The notes under the pieces: model-generated | Databases searched by the model: none | What the model was told of the DNA's origin: nothing | What the model saw: only the letters and a program-made list of their open reading frames with translations | From: Talinum fruticosum | Taxonomy: Eukaryota; Streptophyta; Magnoliopsida; Caryophyllales; Talinaceae | Direction of reading: 5' to 3' | Assembly (NCBI GenBank): GCA_021018815.1 | Contig: JAITYX010000010.1 | Coordinates: forward strand, 3,100,001 to 3,164,000 | Length of the DNA: 64,000 bases | Translations under genes and position numbers: made by a program | Shown here: positions 10,991 through 19,889 of the stretch, piece by piece | How positions within the stretch are numbered: position 1 is the stretch's first letter | How the letters are laid out: every line of letters starts with the position of its first letter

Positions 10991-12217
10991 TGATGTGTAG
11001 TGGGAGCGGAAGCAAAAGAAGAAGGAAAAACCCAAGAAAATGCAACCGGACAGAATAGGGTCTGCAGGTGCGGGTCTGGGGAAAAGGGTGAAAGGAAGGT
11101 CAAATGTTCTTGGTTTTGGCTAAAAATTGGAGGGAAGGTTATTTGGGATGTTAGGAAGGGCTGGTAAAAATATGGGAAGCATCCAAGGTCGGGATCACCT
11201 TGAACCAAAGCCAAACAGAAAGTCACGCTGGGCGGTCGTCCAGGATGAGGTCCTTTGTTTGTTTTTGGTGCCGAGGACGGGATACTTCTTGGATTGAGCT
11301 GAAATTTGGTGGTACTGGAGTCAACCCGTGTAGGATGGTGTGGATGAAATTTGGGGACGAAAGGATTTGTGGATTGGGAGATATGGGATGATAAAGTCGC
11401 TGGATAGTTCCTGGGTTCTGGCCTGGATACGAAACACCACCAAGCTGAACCGAGGGGCACCTTGCAATCTATCCGGATACAGAAACACCACCGGGGATTG
11501 TAAGGACTCAAAGGACACCACCAAGCTTGCCAAGGCTCGGATACAGCAATGAGAATTCAAGGGGTTGAGAAATCCATCTCAAAAGAGCAAAGCTCAAAGT
11601 TCATATATTCATCAAGTCTTCTTTTTACATAGCTAACTAGCTGAATATATAATGCCTCATAATGGCATTTACAAAGCTGAAACTAAGCTGGAAAATAAAG
11701 TAAAAATATAATAAAACTAACAAGATTCTTTCCCCTCCTCCAAGTTAAGCTAGGAGGAATTCTAGCCAAGTATTTGCAAAATTGGGAACATGTGGATGTG
11801 GCTTGTTTTCCCCTTTCCCAAGCCTCATTTCCATTTGGCCAACACATCATATTCTAGGAGGCTTCTAGAATGTCTTCTTGAACCTTGAAGGTCTGGCCAT
11901 TGACTCTTGACCAAGCATGACTTTTTCGGCCATAAAATTCAGCATGAACAAAATGTGCCTAAAATACCCTTTAGGTATTTTTGGACCGTCTTTGATGCAT
12001 ATCTTGCTTTACTCATTTGGCAACATTTATTTATGTGCTAATTGTCTTTGAATGACAATTCTCAAGGCCTTTAACGATCTCTTCCATCCTTGGCTTGGCT
12101 TGCACTTTTGGACTAGCATAGGAGTTTTTGATGTAAAAATAAGCTTGACTCCTTTTATGCTTTAACTTGAGAACCCCTTGACTCTTGAAAGTTAAGTATG
12201 GATAGAAATGTCCATCA
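10991..12217 (-). repeat. TG-B 3' LTR
   Basis: On the minus strand begins TGATGGACATTTCTATCC (12217) and ends CCACTACACATCA (10991). A TATA-like TATATATTCAGC lies on the minus strand near 11642-11653, the same context as in TG-A near 16766. Direct repeat of 14362-15590. Confidence 0.95.
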
Positions 12218-12227
12218 TCCTCCCCTT
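12218..12227 (-). promoter_or_regulatory. TG-B polypurine tract
   Basis: The minus strand reads AACAAGGGGAGGA directly before the 3' LTR start. It lies within codons for ANLRTNFFQQGEDDGH, a peptide also present in TG-A, so the tract overlaps a retained pol C-terminal coding remnant (minus strand, about 12190-12270). Confidence 0.8.
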
Positions 12228-12341
12228 GTTGAAAAAAATTTGTCCTCAAATTTGCATGGACAATATCTTCCAAGTGAGGAAAAATCAAGATCAATAAAGC
12301 ACAACTCTTGTCATCATAGGAGTATTGCCTCTTATTTTCGG

Positions 12342-14186
12342 TTAAGGAAGATATGCCTTGCTTGGACATAAAACCGATTGTTCACCATAGGATCCTAGCA
12401 AGTGATCTCCATGGGATTCTTCAAGTTGAGATAAGCATGACCAATGAAGCCGGGGATCATAGGGTTGTTCATGTTGCTTCTTCCCTTCGGCTAGATCACA
12501 ATGTTCTCCAAGCAAATCTCCAACTTGATTAACACACAAGAGCCATACATGCTCAAGGTTACAACCTTTTGATGGGAAGAATTGGCACCATGTACTCTCG
12601 GACAGCATATGGAAGTAAGAGCACCAAACAAAATCTCCATACTTAAGCTCACAATAATGGCACAACTTCAATGGTATAAGTAGGAGCTTGCTCTCCACAT
12701 TTTTGGCATAAACACACCAAAGCATTAGTTGCTCCAAAAAATGACATTCAGCTCTAGTCTCCTTGGACAGCATGTTCTCGGCCAGAATTGCATCAAGTGT
12801 GCGGTATGGGATTTTTGTGACAAAATAATCAACCCCTTGGCATGTAAAGTACCTCCGGGCTGAATTGGGGCTATGGGAAATTTTGGGAGGTGGGTTTGGT
12901 TTATTTTGTGGGAAAAATGGGGGCTGGACAGAATGGGGTAAAAGATGAAATGAGGGCTGGGCAGAATGTGTTTGGGGGTGAAATGGGGTTCGGTTTTTGG
13001 CTTTTGGTTTGTGGACTTGGGTTCTTTTGAGTAGGGTAAAAGTGGGAGGGTCTAAGGACAATTTGTGGGCATTTTTGGGAGAAGTATGAGAGTCTCCATC
13101 ATGGGCTAATCTCTTGTCAAACAATAATGGCCATTCCCAAAAAACAAAACAAATGCTCACAAGCATAGCAACATTCCACTTTTCAATAATGCTCAACTTT
13201 ACAAAGCCAAAAGAATTTAAGCAAGGATGAACAAATTGGCTTATACCTCCATGGGGCCGTGGGATGTCACATAGAGGGAAGTGGTTTGTAGCTTGAATCA
13301 TCAAACTCTCATTGCTAGTAGGCTCTTCTACCTCACTAGACAATGAATGAAAGATAACACTTCCATGCTCCTCAACTTCTAAACATGTTTGGCCATAATC
13401 ATCAAAGGTAGGAAGTAGTTCACCATGGCTCACAATTTGCTCATCTTGAGGTGGGTTAGACAAACCCAATATCTCTTGCTCAACCAAAACTTCACATGAA
13501 GAAGGGTCATTGATTTCTACCTCATTAGTAAATAAAGAAGTGTCTTCCAAAACAACTCCATCATGCTCATCAAACTTAAGAGGTAAATCAAAATCATTTG
13601 TTGGTTGGCAATCCTCCAAGTCACTCTCAACATACTCATCAAACTTTAGAGACAAACCAAAGTTGGGCTCAATTTCCTTTGAATAGGAAAAAGAGGAGCG
13701 GCCATGGGTTTTGGTGGGGAAATGTTGGCTGGACAGTAGGCTTCGGTGGGGGCTCTTTTTGTGGGAAGGTTTGGATTTTTGTGGTGGTGGAGAGGGTTGT
13801 TTTTGTGGTGGAGATGGTGGAGGAAAAGAAGTGGCAGAAGGTTTAGAAGGAAGGGAAGAATGACTCCCCTTGTTGATTGATTTGCTCTTGGTGGGAGGAA
13901 ATTTGTAATGAAGTGGGCCAAATTTTTTTAACAATTTTCCTCTCAACTTTCTCCATGTGTTCACCTTCTTTTTGCCTTTCTTCTTCCTTCTCAACTTGTA
14001 CTCTTTCCACCAAGTGAGGGCATGACTCCTCAACTTAGACACAACAATCTCAACCTTCTCATGCTCTTCTAATCTCAAATTTTCAAAGGCCTCTTCAACC
14101 TTGATAAGCCAACTAGAAAATCGATCTTGTTGGCCATAAAATTTAGGCACAAAGAGATTAACCAACTCAAAATTAGAAGCAGCCAT
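12342..14186 (-). CDS. TG-B Gag-related chimeric protein, 614 residues
   Basis: Single intact ORF on the minus strand, start ATG at 14186 shortly after the primer site. Residues 1-95 resemble the N-terminus of gypsy Gag: F.G....FSSWL.KVEEAFE and the WW motif in ALTWWKEYK (57-63), then a Lys-rich segment. Residues 97-150 are Pro/Ser/Lys-rich. 170-290 is acidic with repeated LKFDE/LPTFDD-type units near 179, 203 and 257. About 349-364 (EWPLLFDKRLAHDG) looks like a relic of the protease C-terminus RPWLYDRRVTHDG of TG-A. 380-445 is Pro-rich; 446-614 is rich in Cys, Trp and His and unrecognised. No CCHC knuckle and no protease active site are present. The ORF is open throughout although its capsid centre is replaced, which suggests recent function or youth. 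Biochemical role unknown; particle assembly or RNA packaging is inference. Confidence 0.75.
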   Translation of the reverse strand: MAASNFELVNLFVPKFYGQQDRFSSWLIKVEEAFENLRLEEHEKVEIVVSKLRSHALTWWKEYKLRRKKKGKKKVNTWRKLRGKLLKKFGPLHYKFPPTKSKSINKGSHSSLPSKPSATSFPPPSPPQKQPSPPPQKSKPSHKKSPHRSLLSSQHFPTKTHGRSSFSYSKEIEPNFGLSLKFDEYVESDLEDCQPTNDFDLPLKFDEHDGVVLEDTSLFTNEVEINDPSSCEVLVEQEILGLSNPPQDEQIVSHGELLPTFDDYGQTCLEVEEHGSVIFHSLSSEVEEPTSNESLMIQATNHFPLCDIPRPHGGISQFVHPCLNSFGFVKLSIIEKWNVAMLVSICFVFWEWPLLFDKRLAHDGDSHTSPKNAHKLSLDPPTFTLLKRTQVHKPKAKNRTPFHPQTHSAQPSFHLLPHSVQPPFFPQNKPNPPPKISHSPNSARRYFTCQGVDYFVTKIPYRTLDAILAENMLSKETRAECHFLEQLMLWCVYAKNVESKLLLIPLKLCHYCELKYGDFVWCSYFHMLSESTWCQFFPSKGCNLEHVWLLCVNQVGDLLGEHCDLAEGKKQHEQPYDPRLHWSCLSQLEESHGDHLLGSYGEQSVLCPSKAYLP

Positions 14187-14345
14187 TTAAGCTCTCACAA
14201 CCGAATCCTCAATGATGCTCAAGATGGTAAAATAAAAATGGGCAGAAAATTTTTTGTGGTTTCTTTTTTGGTTTTTTGTGGGGCTGGCTATTTTTTGTGT
14301 TTTTGGGTTTTATGGGATAGGATCATCCACCAAGGATCAGAACTT

Positions 14346-14357
14346 GCTCTGATACCA
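14346..14357 (-). promoter_or_regulatory. TG-B primer binding site (tRNA-iMet)
   Basis: Plus strand GCTCTGATACCA, i.e. TGGTATCAGAGC on the element strand, four bases inside the 5' LTR end at 14362. This is the standard plant initiator-Met primer site. Confidence 0.9.
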
Positions 14358-14361
14358 AAGT

Positions 14362-15590
14362 TGATGTGTAGTGGGAGCGGAAGCAAAAGAAGAAGGAAAA
14401 ACCCAAGAAAATGCAACCGGACAGAATAGGGTCTGCAGGTGCGGGTCTGGGGAAAAGGGTGAAAGGAAGGTCAAATGTTCTTGGTTTTGGCTAAAAATTG
14501 GAGGGAAGGTTATTTGGGATGTTAGGAAGGGCTGGTAAAAATATGGGAAGCATCCAAGGTCGGGATCACCTTGAACCAAAGCCAAACAGAAAGTCACGCT
14601 GGGCGGCTCGTCCAGGATGAGGTCCTTTGTTTGTTTTTGGTGCCGAGGACGGGATACTTCTTGGATTGAGCTGAAATTTGGTGGTACTGGACTCAACCCG
14701 TGTAGGATGGTGTGGGTGAAATTTGGGGACGAAAGGATTTGTGGATTGGGAGATATGGGATGATAAAGTCGCTGGATAGTTCCTGGGTTCTGGCCTGGAT
14801 ACAGAAACACCACCAAGCTGAACCGAGGGGCACCTTGCAATCTATCCGGATACAGAAACACCACCGGGGATTGTAAGGACTCAAAGGACACCACCAAGCT
14901 TGCCAAGGCTCGGATACAGCAATGAGAATTCAAGGGGTTGAGAAATCCATCTCAAAAGAGCAAAGCTCAAAGTTCATATATTCATCAAGTCTTCTTTTTA
15001 CATAGCTAACTAGCTGAATATATAATGCCTCATAATGGCATTTACAAAGCTGAAACTAAGCTGGAAAATAAAGTAAAAAGATAATAAAACTAACAAGATT
15101 CTTTCCCCTCCTCCAAGTTAAGCTAGGAGGAATTCTAGCCAAGTATTTGCAAAATTGGGAACATGTGGATGTGGCTTGTTTTCCCCTTTCCCAAGCCTCA
15201 TTTCCATTTGGCCAACACATCATATTCTAGGAGGCTTCTAGAATGTCTTCTTGAACCTTGAAGGTCTGGCCATTGACTCTTGACCAAGCATGACTTTTTC
15301 GGCCATAAAATTCAGCATGAACAAAATGTGCCTAAAATACCCTTTAGGTATTTTTGGACCGTCTTTGATGCATATCTTGCTTTACTCATTTGGCAACATT
15401 TATTTATGTGCTAATTGTCTTTGAATGACAATTCTCAAGGCCTTTAACGATCTCTTCCATCCTTGGCTTGGCTTGCACTTTTGGACTAGCATAGGAGTTT
15501 TTGATGTAAAAATAAGCTTGACTCCTTTTATGCTTTAACTTGAGAACCCCTTGACTCTTGAAAGTTATGTATGGATAGAAATGTCCATCA
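14362..15590 (-). repeat. TG-B 5' LTR
   Basis: Direct repeat of 10991-12217, with the same TG...CA ends. Contains on the minus strand three GGTGGTGT motifs (two of them before CTGTATCC) downstream of the TATA region, as TG-A does. A ~200-codon ORF runs through the LTR's 3' half and the primer site; I treat it as non-coding (see findings). Confidence 0.95.
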
Positions 15591-15595
15591 ATAGA
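15591..15595. repeat. TG-B target-site duplication, right copy
   Basis: ATAGA, identical to 10986-10990. Confidence 0.9.
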
Positions 15596-16130
15596 TCTTG
15601 TGCTTCTTTAAATACTGTCACCTTGGGACCTCATCTTCTCTTCGGTAGACTTCTTAGGATTTTCCTCATAATTTCTTCATGAGACATCTTTCTACCTTTA
15701 GACTTGAGATTGTTGACAATCTCGATGAAGCTGAATGTACATCCGAGTGATGTTCTAGTCGAGCTCCATCTTGAACACTTCATGTTTATGAAGGCATTGA
15801 CTTATCTTTTCCTGTTTAACCTGGCTGGTTCCTTCATAGTTGTTGACCAAGGTATCCCACACTTTTTGGCTGTGTCACATGCGGACACTCTGTTGTATTT
15901 CTTCGAGTTGATTGCGCACATCGAGTGTTGATGGCTTTGAAGTTCTTGCTATATTTTTCATTCTCTTAAGTGGTGTACTCGACATCTTCTTGGGTACAAC
16001 ACTTGTTCCTTCCATCTTCATAGGATTGTAGTTTCCATGTTGGATGATATTCTAGACATCCTCATCGAGTTCTTGATGAAGCATTCCATTATCTTCTTTT
16101 AGTGTGCAAAGTTTGAACCTTTAAACTTGG
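15596..16130 (-). pseudogene. SV2 gag middle (copia UBN2-type), between TG-B and TG-A
   Basis: Minus strand. Resembles SV4 gag around 33980-34490: the segments that in SV4 read as SSEEYNRVSACDTTKEVWNT and KYELFKMK have recognisable counterparts near 15880 and 15785. It forms the central capsid-like part of copia Gag. The reading frame is broken by stops. It continues the gag remnants at 10985 and at 21228 once the two inserted elements are removed. Confidence 0.65.
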
Positions 16131-16135
16131 GTAGT
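16131..16135. repeat. TG-A target-site duplication, left copy
   Basis: GTAGT here and at 21177-21181, perfect, flanking both LTR ends. Confidence 0.95.
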
Positions 16136-17423
16136 TGATGGAGAGTGGGCAGCCTTCTGTTTTGAGCTGTGTGACATTAATGGAAAGTGGCCAGCCATGG
16201 GTAAAAAGACAGAAAATGTTCAGCTCAACGTGCATGCAAAACAACCGGGAATGCTTGTATTTTTCAAGCACATAATGTCGTTTGAGCCGGGAGGTTAATC
16301 ATTGATTACTTGTTCATAAATAAATCAAGGTGTTAAGGAAGATAGTTGAGGAATCAAGCTCACCAAATTTCCATGGTTAAGCAAGGGAAGATCGGCCAAG
16401 TACAAATCAAGCAATGTTACAAGTATTATTATCTTAAGAGCTTTGAACATAAATAAATTCATGTCATGATGGGTCGGTCCAAGGGAGGGCCAAAAGGGCT
16501 TATGGTCATGCATCACATGGAGCTGCCAAGAACACCAAGCTAGAAGCATTCTAGAAGACACTACCACTAGTGGAAGGTGGTTAGAAAAGAGCTTGGAGAA
16601 GGGGCAACAAATCTTGGCCACATGTTCCCTATCAAACAATACTTGGCTAGAAATTCTTCAAGCTTAACTTGGGGAGGAGGAAAGCATCTAATTAGTTGGC
16701 ATTTTTGTTTTGCTTTATTTCATATTTTTCAGCTTGGATTCGGTTATGTAATTGCTCATATGAAGCATTATATATTCAGCACCTATGCGCCATTGTAAGA
16801 CACCTTTGATGAAATATATGAGTTTATACTCGAGCTGGATTTGCTCACCCTTCGGAACTCTCATTGCTGTATCCTAGTGTGGCAGCTAGGTGGTGTCCTG
16901 TGAGTCCTTCCAATCTCCCGGTGGTGTTGCTGTATCCGGACAGATTGAAGGTGCCCCTCGGTTCTTACTCGGTGGTGTTTTCACGTATCCGAGCTAGGAC
17001 CTTGGTATTATCCCCTCACTTCATCAATTCATATCTCACAATCTACCCAGCCATTTCATTCCAAATTTTAACCACAATCCTTCCTGTCCATCTACTTCCA
17101 TTCCACCAATTTTCAGCTCCATCCAAGAACACCTCCATCCTCCACACCAAAATCAAACAAAGGGTGTCTGTCTGTACAGCCAGCCGGTTACCTCAGCTTC
17201 AGGCTATCTGTTCAGGGAGTTCCCCTTATCCAAATTCAACGAAACTTGGTCACGATCATCATCTACCAGTTACCATCCTTCCCACCAAATTTCAGCCAAG
17301 ACCAAGCACTTTTGCCCCTCCATTTCCCCAATCTGCCAAGATTGCACAAGCAGGCTGCATTCTGCCCGGTTGTGCTTCTTGCGGTTTGCTATCCATTTTC
17401 TTTGCTTCCGCCACTACACATCA
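16136..17423 (+). repeat. TG-A 5' LTR
   Basis: TGATGGAGAGTGGGC ... CCGCCACTACACATCA. A TATA-like ATTATATATTCAGC lies near 16765-16779. Downstream come GGTGGTGT motifs at 16889, 16920 and 16971, the last two leading into GTATCC. The primer site begins four bases after the LTR. Confidence 0.95.
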
Positions 17424-17427
17424 TTTT

Positions 17428-17439
17428 TGGTATCAGAGC
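17428..17439 (+). promoter_or_regulatory. TG-A primer binding site (tRNA-iMet)
   Basis: TGGTATCAGAGC, four bases after the LTR end at 17423; exact match to the usual plant initiator-Met primer site. Confidence 0.95.
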
Positions 17440-17524
17440 AAGTTCTGAACCTAGGGTGATTGTGTCCATTTCCCCAAAAAATTAAAAACCACAAAAAATA
17501 GCCAGCCACAAAAACTTCCCGACC

Positions 17525-19348
17525 ATGAGTGCAAGCATGACTTTGGAAGAGAGGTTTGAAATGTTAATGAAGGAGAATGAGTACCTCCGAAAACAGCTTG
17601 GGCGTGACATGAAGGCAAGGCGTGACCAGCTAAGGAGTGAATCACCTCCTATTCGCTCTAATCCTAGCCTACATGAAGATGATGAGGAGAGCATTCCTTT
17701 TGCCTCCACGGATAGTGAAAGGCAATCAAAAAGAAGTTCTAGGCGGTCCAAATCACACTACCAAGACTTCAAAGTTGAGATTCCGGAATTTGAAGGGAGA
17801 TTGCATCCGGATGAGTTCCTTGATTGGATGAGGACCGTGGAAAGAATTTTTGATTACAAAGAAGTACCAAACGAGAAGAAGGTGAAGCTTGTTGCACTCA
17901 AGCTTAGAGGCTTTGCTTCCACTTGGTGGGAAAATTTGAAGCACAAAAGAGTAAGGGACAAGAAGCCTAAAATCAAAAGTTGGGAGAAAATGAGAGCTAA
18001 GCTCAAAGCTCGTTTTCTACCACCTACTTATGTCCAAGATAGTTTTCTCCAACTCTATACTCTACAACAAGGCAATATGAGTGTAGAAGAATACACTAGA
18101 GAGTTTGAGAAATTGTTGATCAAATGTGATTTGCAAGAGAATGAGGACCAAACAATTGTGAGGTACTTAGGCGGTTTGGATGCTAAGTATGCTCAAATTG
18201 TGGAGCTACAACATTTTACCACATTTGATGAGGTGTGTCACTTGGCACACAAGGTGGAGCAACAAAAGAAAAATCGGTTTGCCAAAAAGGAGGTGCCTAA
18301 AATTTTTCCCTCTCAAAGAAGCCAAACCTTCTACAAGGGGAGTCCCCAACCCTTTCCTCAAACAACTCCAAACCGCACAAAACAGCCCGTCCAACCTCCA
18401 AACCCACCCAAAGCTCTACCAACTCCAAGTGACCCGCGAAGGTGTTTTAAATGCCATGGTTTTGGACATATTGCCGCGGAATGTCCAAACCGTAGGGTAA
18501 TGGCCTTGGTTGAATACCAAGAGCCCTTGATGGATGAGCATGAAACCGAGAAGGAGCTACTCTTGCTAGATGATGTAGAGGAAGTGATAGAAGAGGCGGA
18601 TGAAGGAGAAATGTTGGTGTTAAGAAGGACCTTGAGCGGATTCAAGGATCCGAATGAGGAGCAACGTGAACATATTTTTCACACAAGGGGTACGGTCCGA
18701 GACAAGGTGTGTTCCATTGTCATCGATGGAGGTAGTTGTGCTAACGTGGCTGCCTCTACAATGGTAGACAAGCTTGGACTTCATGCTTCGGTCCACCCTC
18801 ACCCCTATAATGTCCAATGGCTTAGTCAAGGTAAAGGACTTCAAGTTAATTCTCGTTGTCTTCTTTCATTTAGTATTGGTAAGCACTACCATGATGAGTT
18901 GTGGTGTGATGTGATTCCTATGGATGCTTGCCATATATTACTTGGGAGACCTTGGCTATATGACCGAAGGGTGACACATGATGGCTTCAAGAACACCTAC
19001 ACCTTCACCAAGGATGGAAAGAAAATCACCTTAGCTCCTTTGCCCCCTAGCCAATGTAATCCGAAGCCACAAAACTCTACTTCCCAAAATGACCTATTGC
19101 TTACACTTGGAGAACCTCTCTTCAAGGATAAGCAACAAGAGTTTTTTCCTTACCAAACACAAATTTCCCCATCTTTCCATAAAACCGAAAACCCTCCACA
19201 AAATGTACATCTCCTCACCGTCACTCCACAAGCCAAAATTGTCCTTGACCCTCTACACAACAATCCTTTTCACTCGCCACCACAAAAAAACCATGTCTCC
19301 AAAAGGACCCCATCCCGGAGCTATTTTTCTCACATGGCCAGAATGTGA
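17525..19348 (+). CDS. TG-A Gag-protease polyprotein, 607 residues
   Basis: Intact plus-strand ORF. It starts at the ATG at 17525, the first good start after the primer site. Domains in order: a short coiled N-terminus (1-35); a Ser/acidic linker; gypsy retrotransposon Gag capsid about 80-245 with FEGRLHPDEFLDWMRTVE and the TWWENLK motif (133-139); a basic/Pro-rich stretch; a CCHC zinc knuckle CFKCHGFGHIAAEC (307-320); an acidic linker; and a retropepsin-like domain about 385-500 with DGGSCAN at 401 (Gly where Ser/Thr is commoner, as in many plant gypsy proteases) and ILLGRPWLYDRRVTHDG (471-487). The frame ends at ARM just after a Pro-rich tail where RT should begin. It would make particles and process Gag but cannot reverse transcribe or integrate. 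The intact frame and near-identical LTRs suggest recent activity. Confidence 0.9.
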   Translation: MSASMTLEERFEMLMKENEYLRKQLGRDMKARRDQLRSESPPIRSNPSLHEDDEESIPFASTDSERQSKRSSRRSKSHYQDFKVEIPEFEGRLHPDEFLDWMRTVERIFDYKEVPNEKKVKLVALKLRGFASTWWENLKHKRVRDKKPKIKSWEKMRAKLKARFLPPTYVQDSFLQLYTLQQGNMSVEEYTREFEKLLIKCDLQENEDQTIVRYLGGLDAKYAQIVELQHFTTFDEVCHLAHKVEQQKKNRFAKKEVPKIFPSQRSQTFYKGSPQPFPQTTPNRTKQPVQPPNPPKALPTPSDPRRCFKCHGFGHIAAECPNRRVMALVEYQEPLMDEHETEKELLLLDDVEEVIEEADEGEMLVLRRTLSGFKDPNEEQREHIFHTRGTVRDKVCSIVIDGGSCANVAASTMVDKLGLHASVHPHPYNVQWLSQGKGLQVNSRCLLSFSIGKHYHDELWCDVIPMDACHILLGRPWLYDRRVTHDGFKNTYTFTKDGKKITLAPLPPSQCNPKPQNSTSQNDLLLTLGEPLFKDKQQEFFPYQTQISPSFHKTENPPQNVHLLTVTPQAKIVLDPLHNNPFHSPPQKNHVSKRTPSRSYFSHMARM

Positions 19349-19739
19349 TTTAAAGGCCAATGGTGCTGAAACATGGGCAGATGACCGAGAAGAACAACAA
19401 GAAATTCCATGGACAGCCCCCATTTTTTCTATACCAAAGAAGGGTGACTTCCTTTTCATTGGTAAGTGGTTGTTAAGTCCACATTATGGCCTGTCCGAAT
19501 CTGTTGTTCAATGGAAGTACAATGTAAGTTTGATTGCTTTTGATGGTATTTTGAGGCCAAATCATTTCTATCCAAACGTTGAACATGGAGTTGTGGAGTT
19601 TGTTGTGCCAACTTTCATGGTACCAAAGGAAGTTGTGTATCTTCCTCAATGTTTGCGGTTTGATGTGCCTAATGAGGACCGAGGCAACCCCTACATCATG
19701 AGCATACTCGGAGAACATCCGGGCTGGCTGCATGGATGA
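19349..19739 (+). pseudogene. TG-A downstream ORF, unrecognised protein segment
   Basis: An open frame reaching a stop at 19739, in a different frame from gag, and open back to about 19089 under gag. The part after gag is ~130 codons with many aromatic residues (FLFIGKWLLSPHYGLSESVV, HGVVEFVVPTFMVPKEVVYL, LGEHPGWLHG). I do not recognise it as RT, RNase H or integrase. TG-B also has an unrecognised Trp/Cys-rich tail at the same place, but no clear residue match is visible. Could be captured host DNA, a degenerate pol fragment or a frameshifted readthrough product. Confidence 0.4.
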
Positions 19740-19879
19740 GGCCTGCTCCCACAATTAACCGTCTGCCTGGGCATACAAGGAAACTCCATTTTGTTCTCAA
19801 CACAAGCGCCAACATGGTCAAATTTTTTCACACCCGGAGCATGTTATTTGTGCGAATTTGAGGGCAAATTCTCTCCTAC

Positions 19880-19889
19880 AAGGGGAGAA
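19880..19889 (+). promoter_or_regulatory. TG-A polypurine tract
   Basis: AAGGGGAGAA directly before the 3' LTR start at 19890. It is embedded in codons for CANLRANSLLQGENDGEW, matching ANLRTNFFQQGEDDGH of TG-B. Resembles the last codons before the PPT in complete plant gypsy elements. Confidence 0.85.

Larger units (their letters stand above)
10991..15590 (-). mobile_element. TG-B, non-autonomous gag-only (TR-GAG-like) LTR element
   Basis: A 4.6-kb minus-strand element with LTRs of 1227 bp (10991-12217) and 1229 bp (14362-15590), flanked by ATAGA duplications and inserted in SV2 gag. By eye the LTRs differ at about four bases and two single-base gaps, so insertion is recent. The internal 2.1 kb has a tRNA-iMet primer site next to the 5' LTR, one 614-codon ORF starting with a gypsy gag N-terminus, and a polypurine tract. 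No RT, RNase H or integrase is encoded. Movement must have used enzymes from another element. LTR termini match those of TG-A (minus-strand end CCACTACACATCA), which points to a shared helper. Confidence 0.9.

Noticed and set aside
16864..17448. 194-codon ORF in the TG-A LTR as a protein gene
   Set aside because: It crosses the LTR end and primer site, its frame differs between the two LTR copies because of a one-base gap near 16984, and composition is C-rich. Kept only as an observation.
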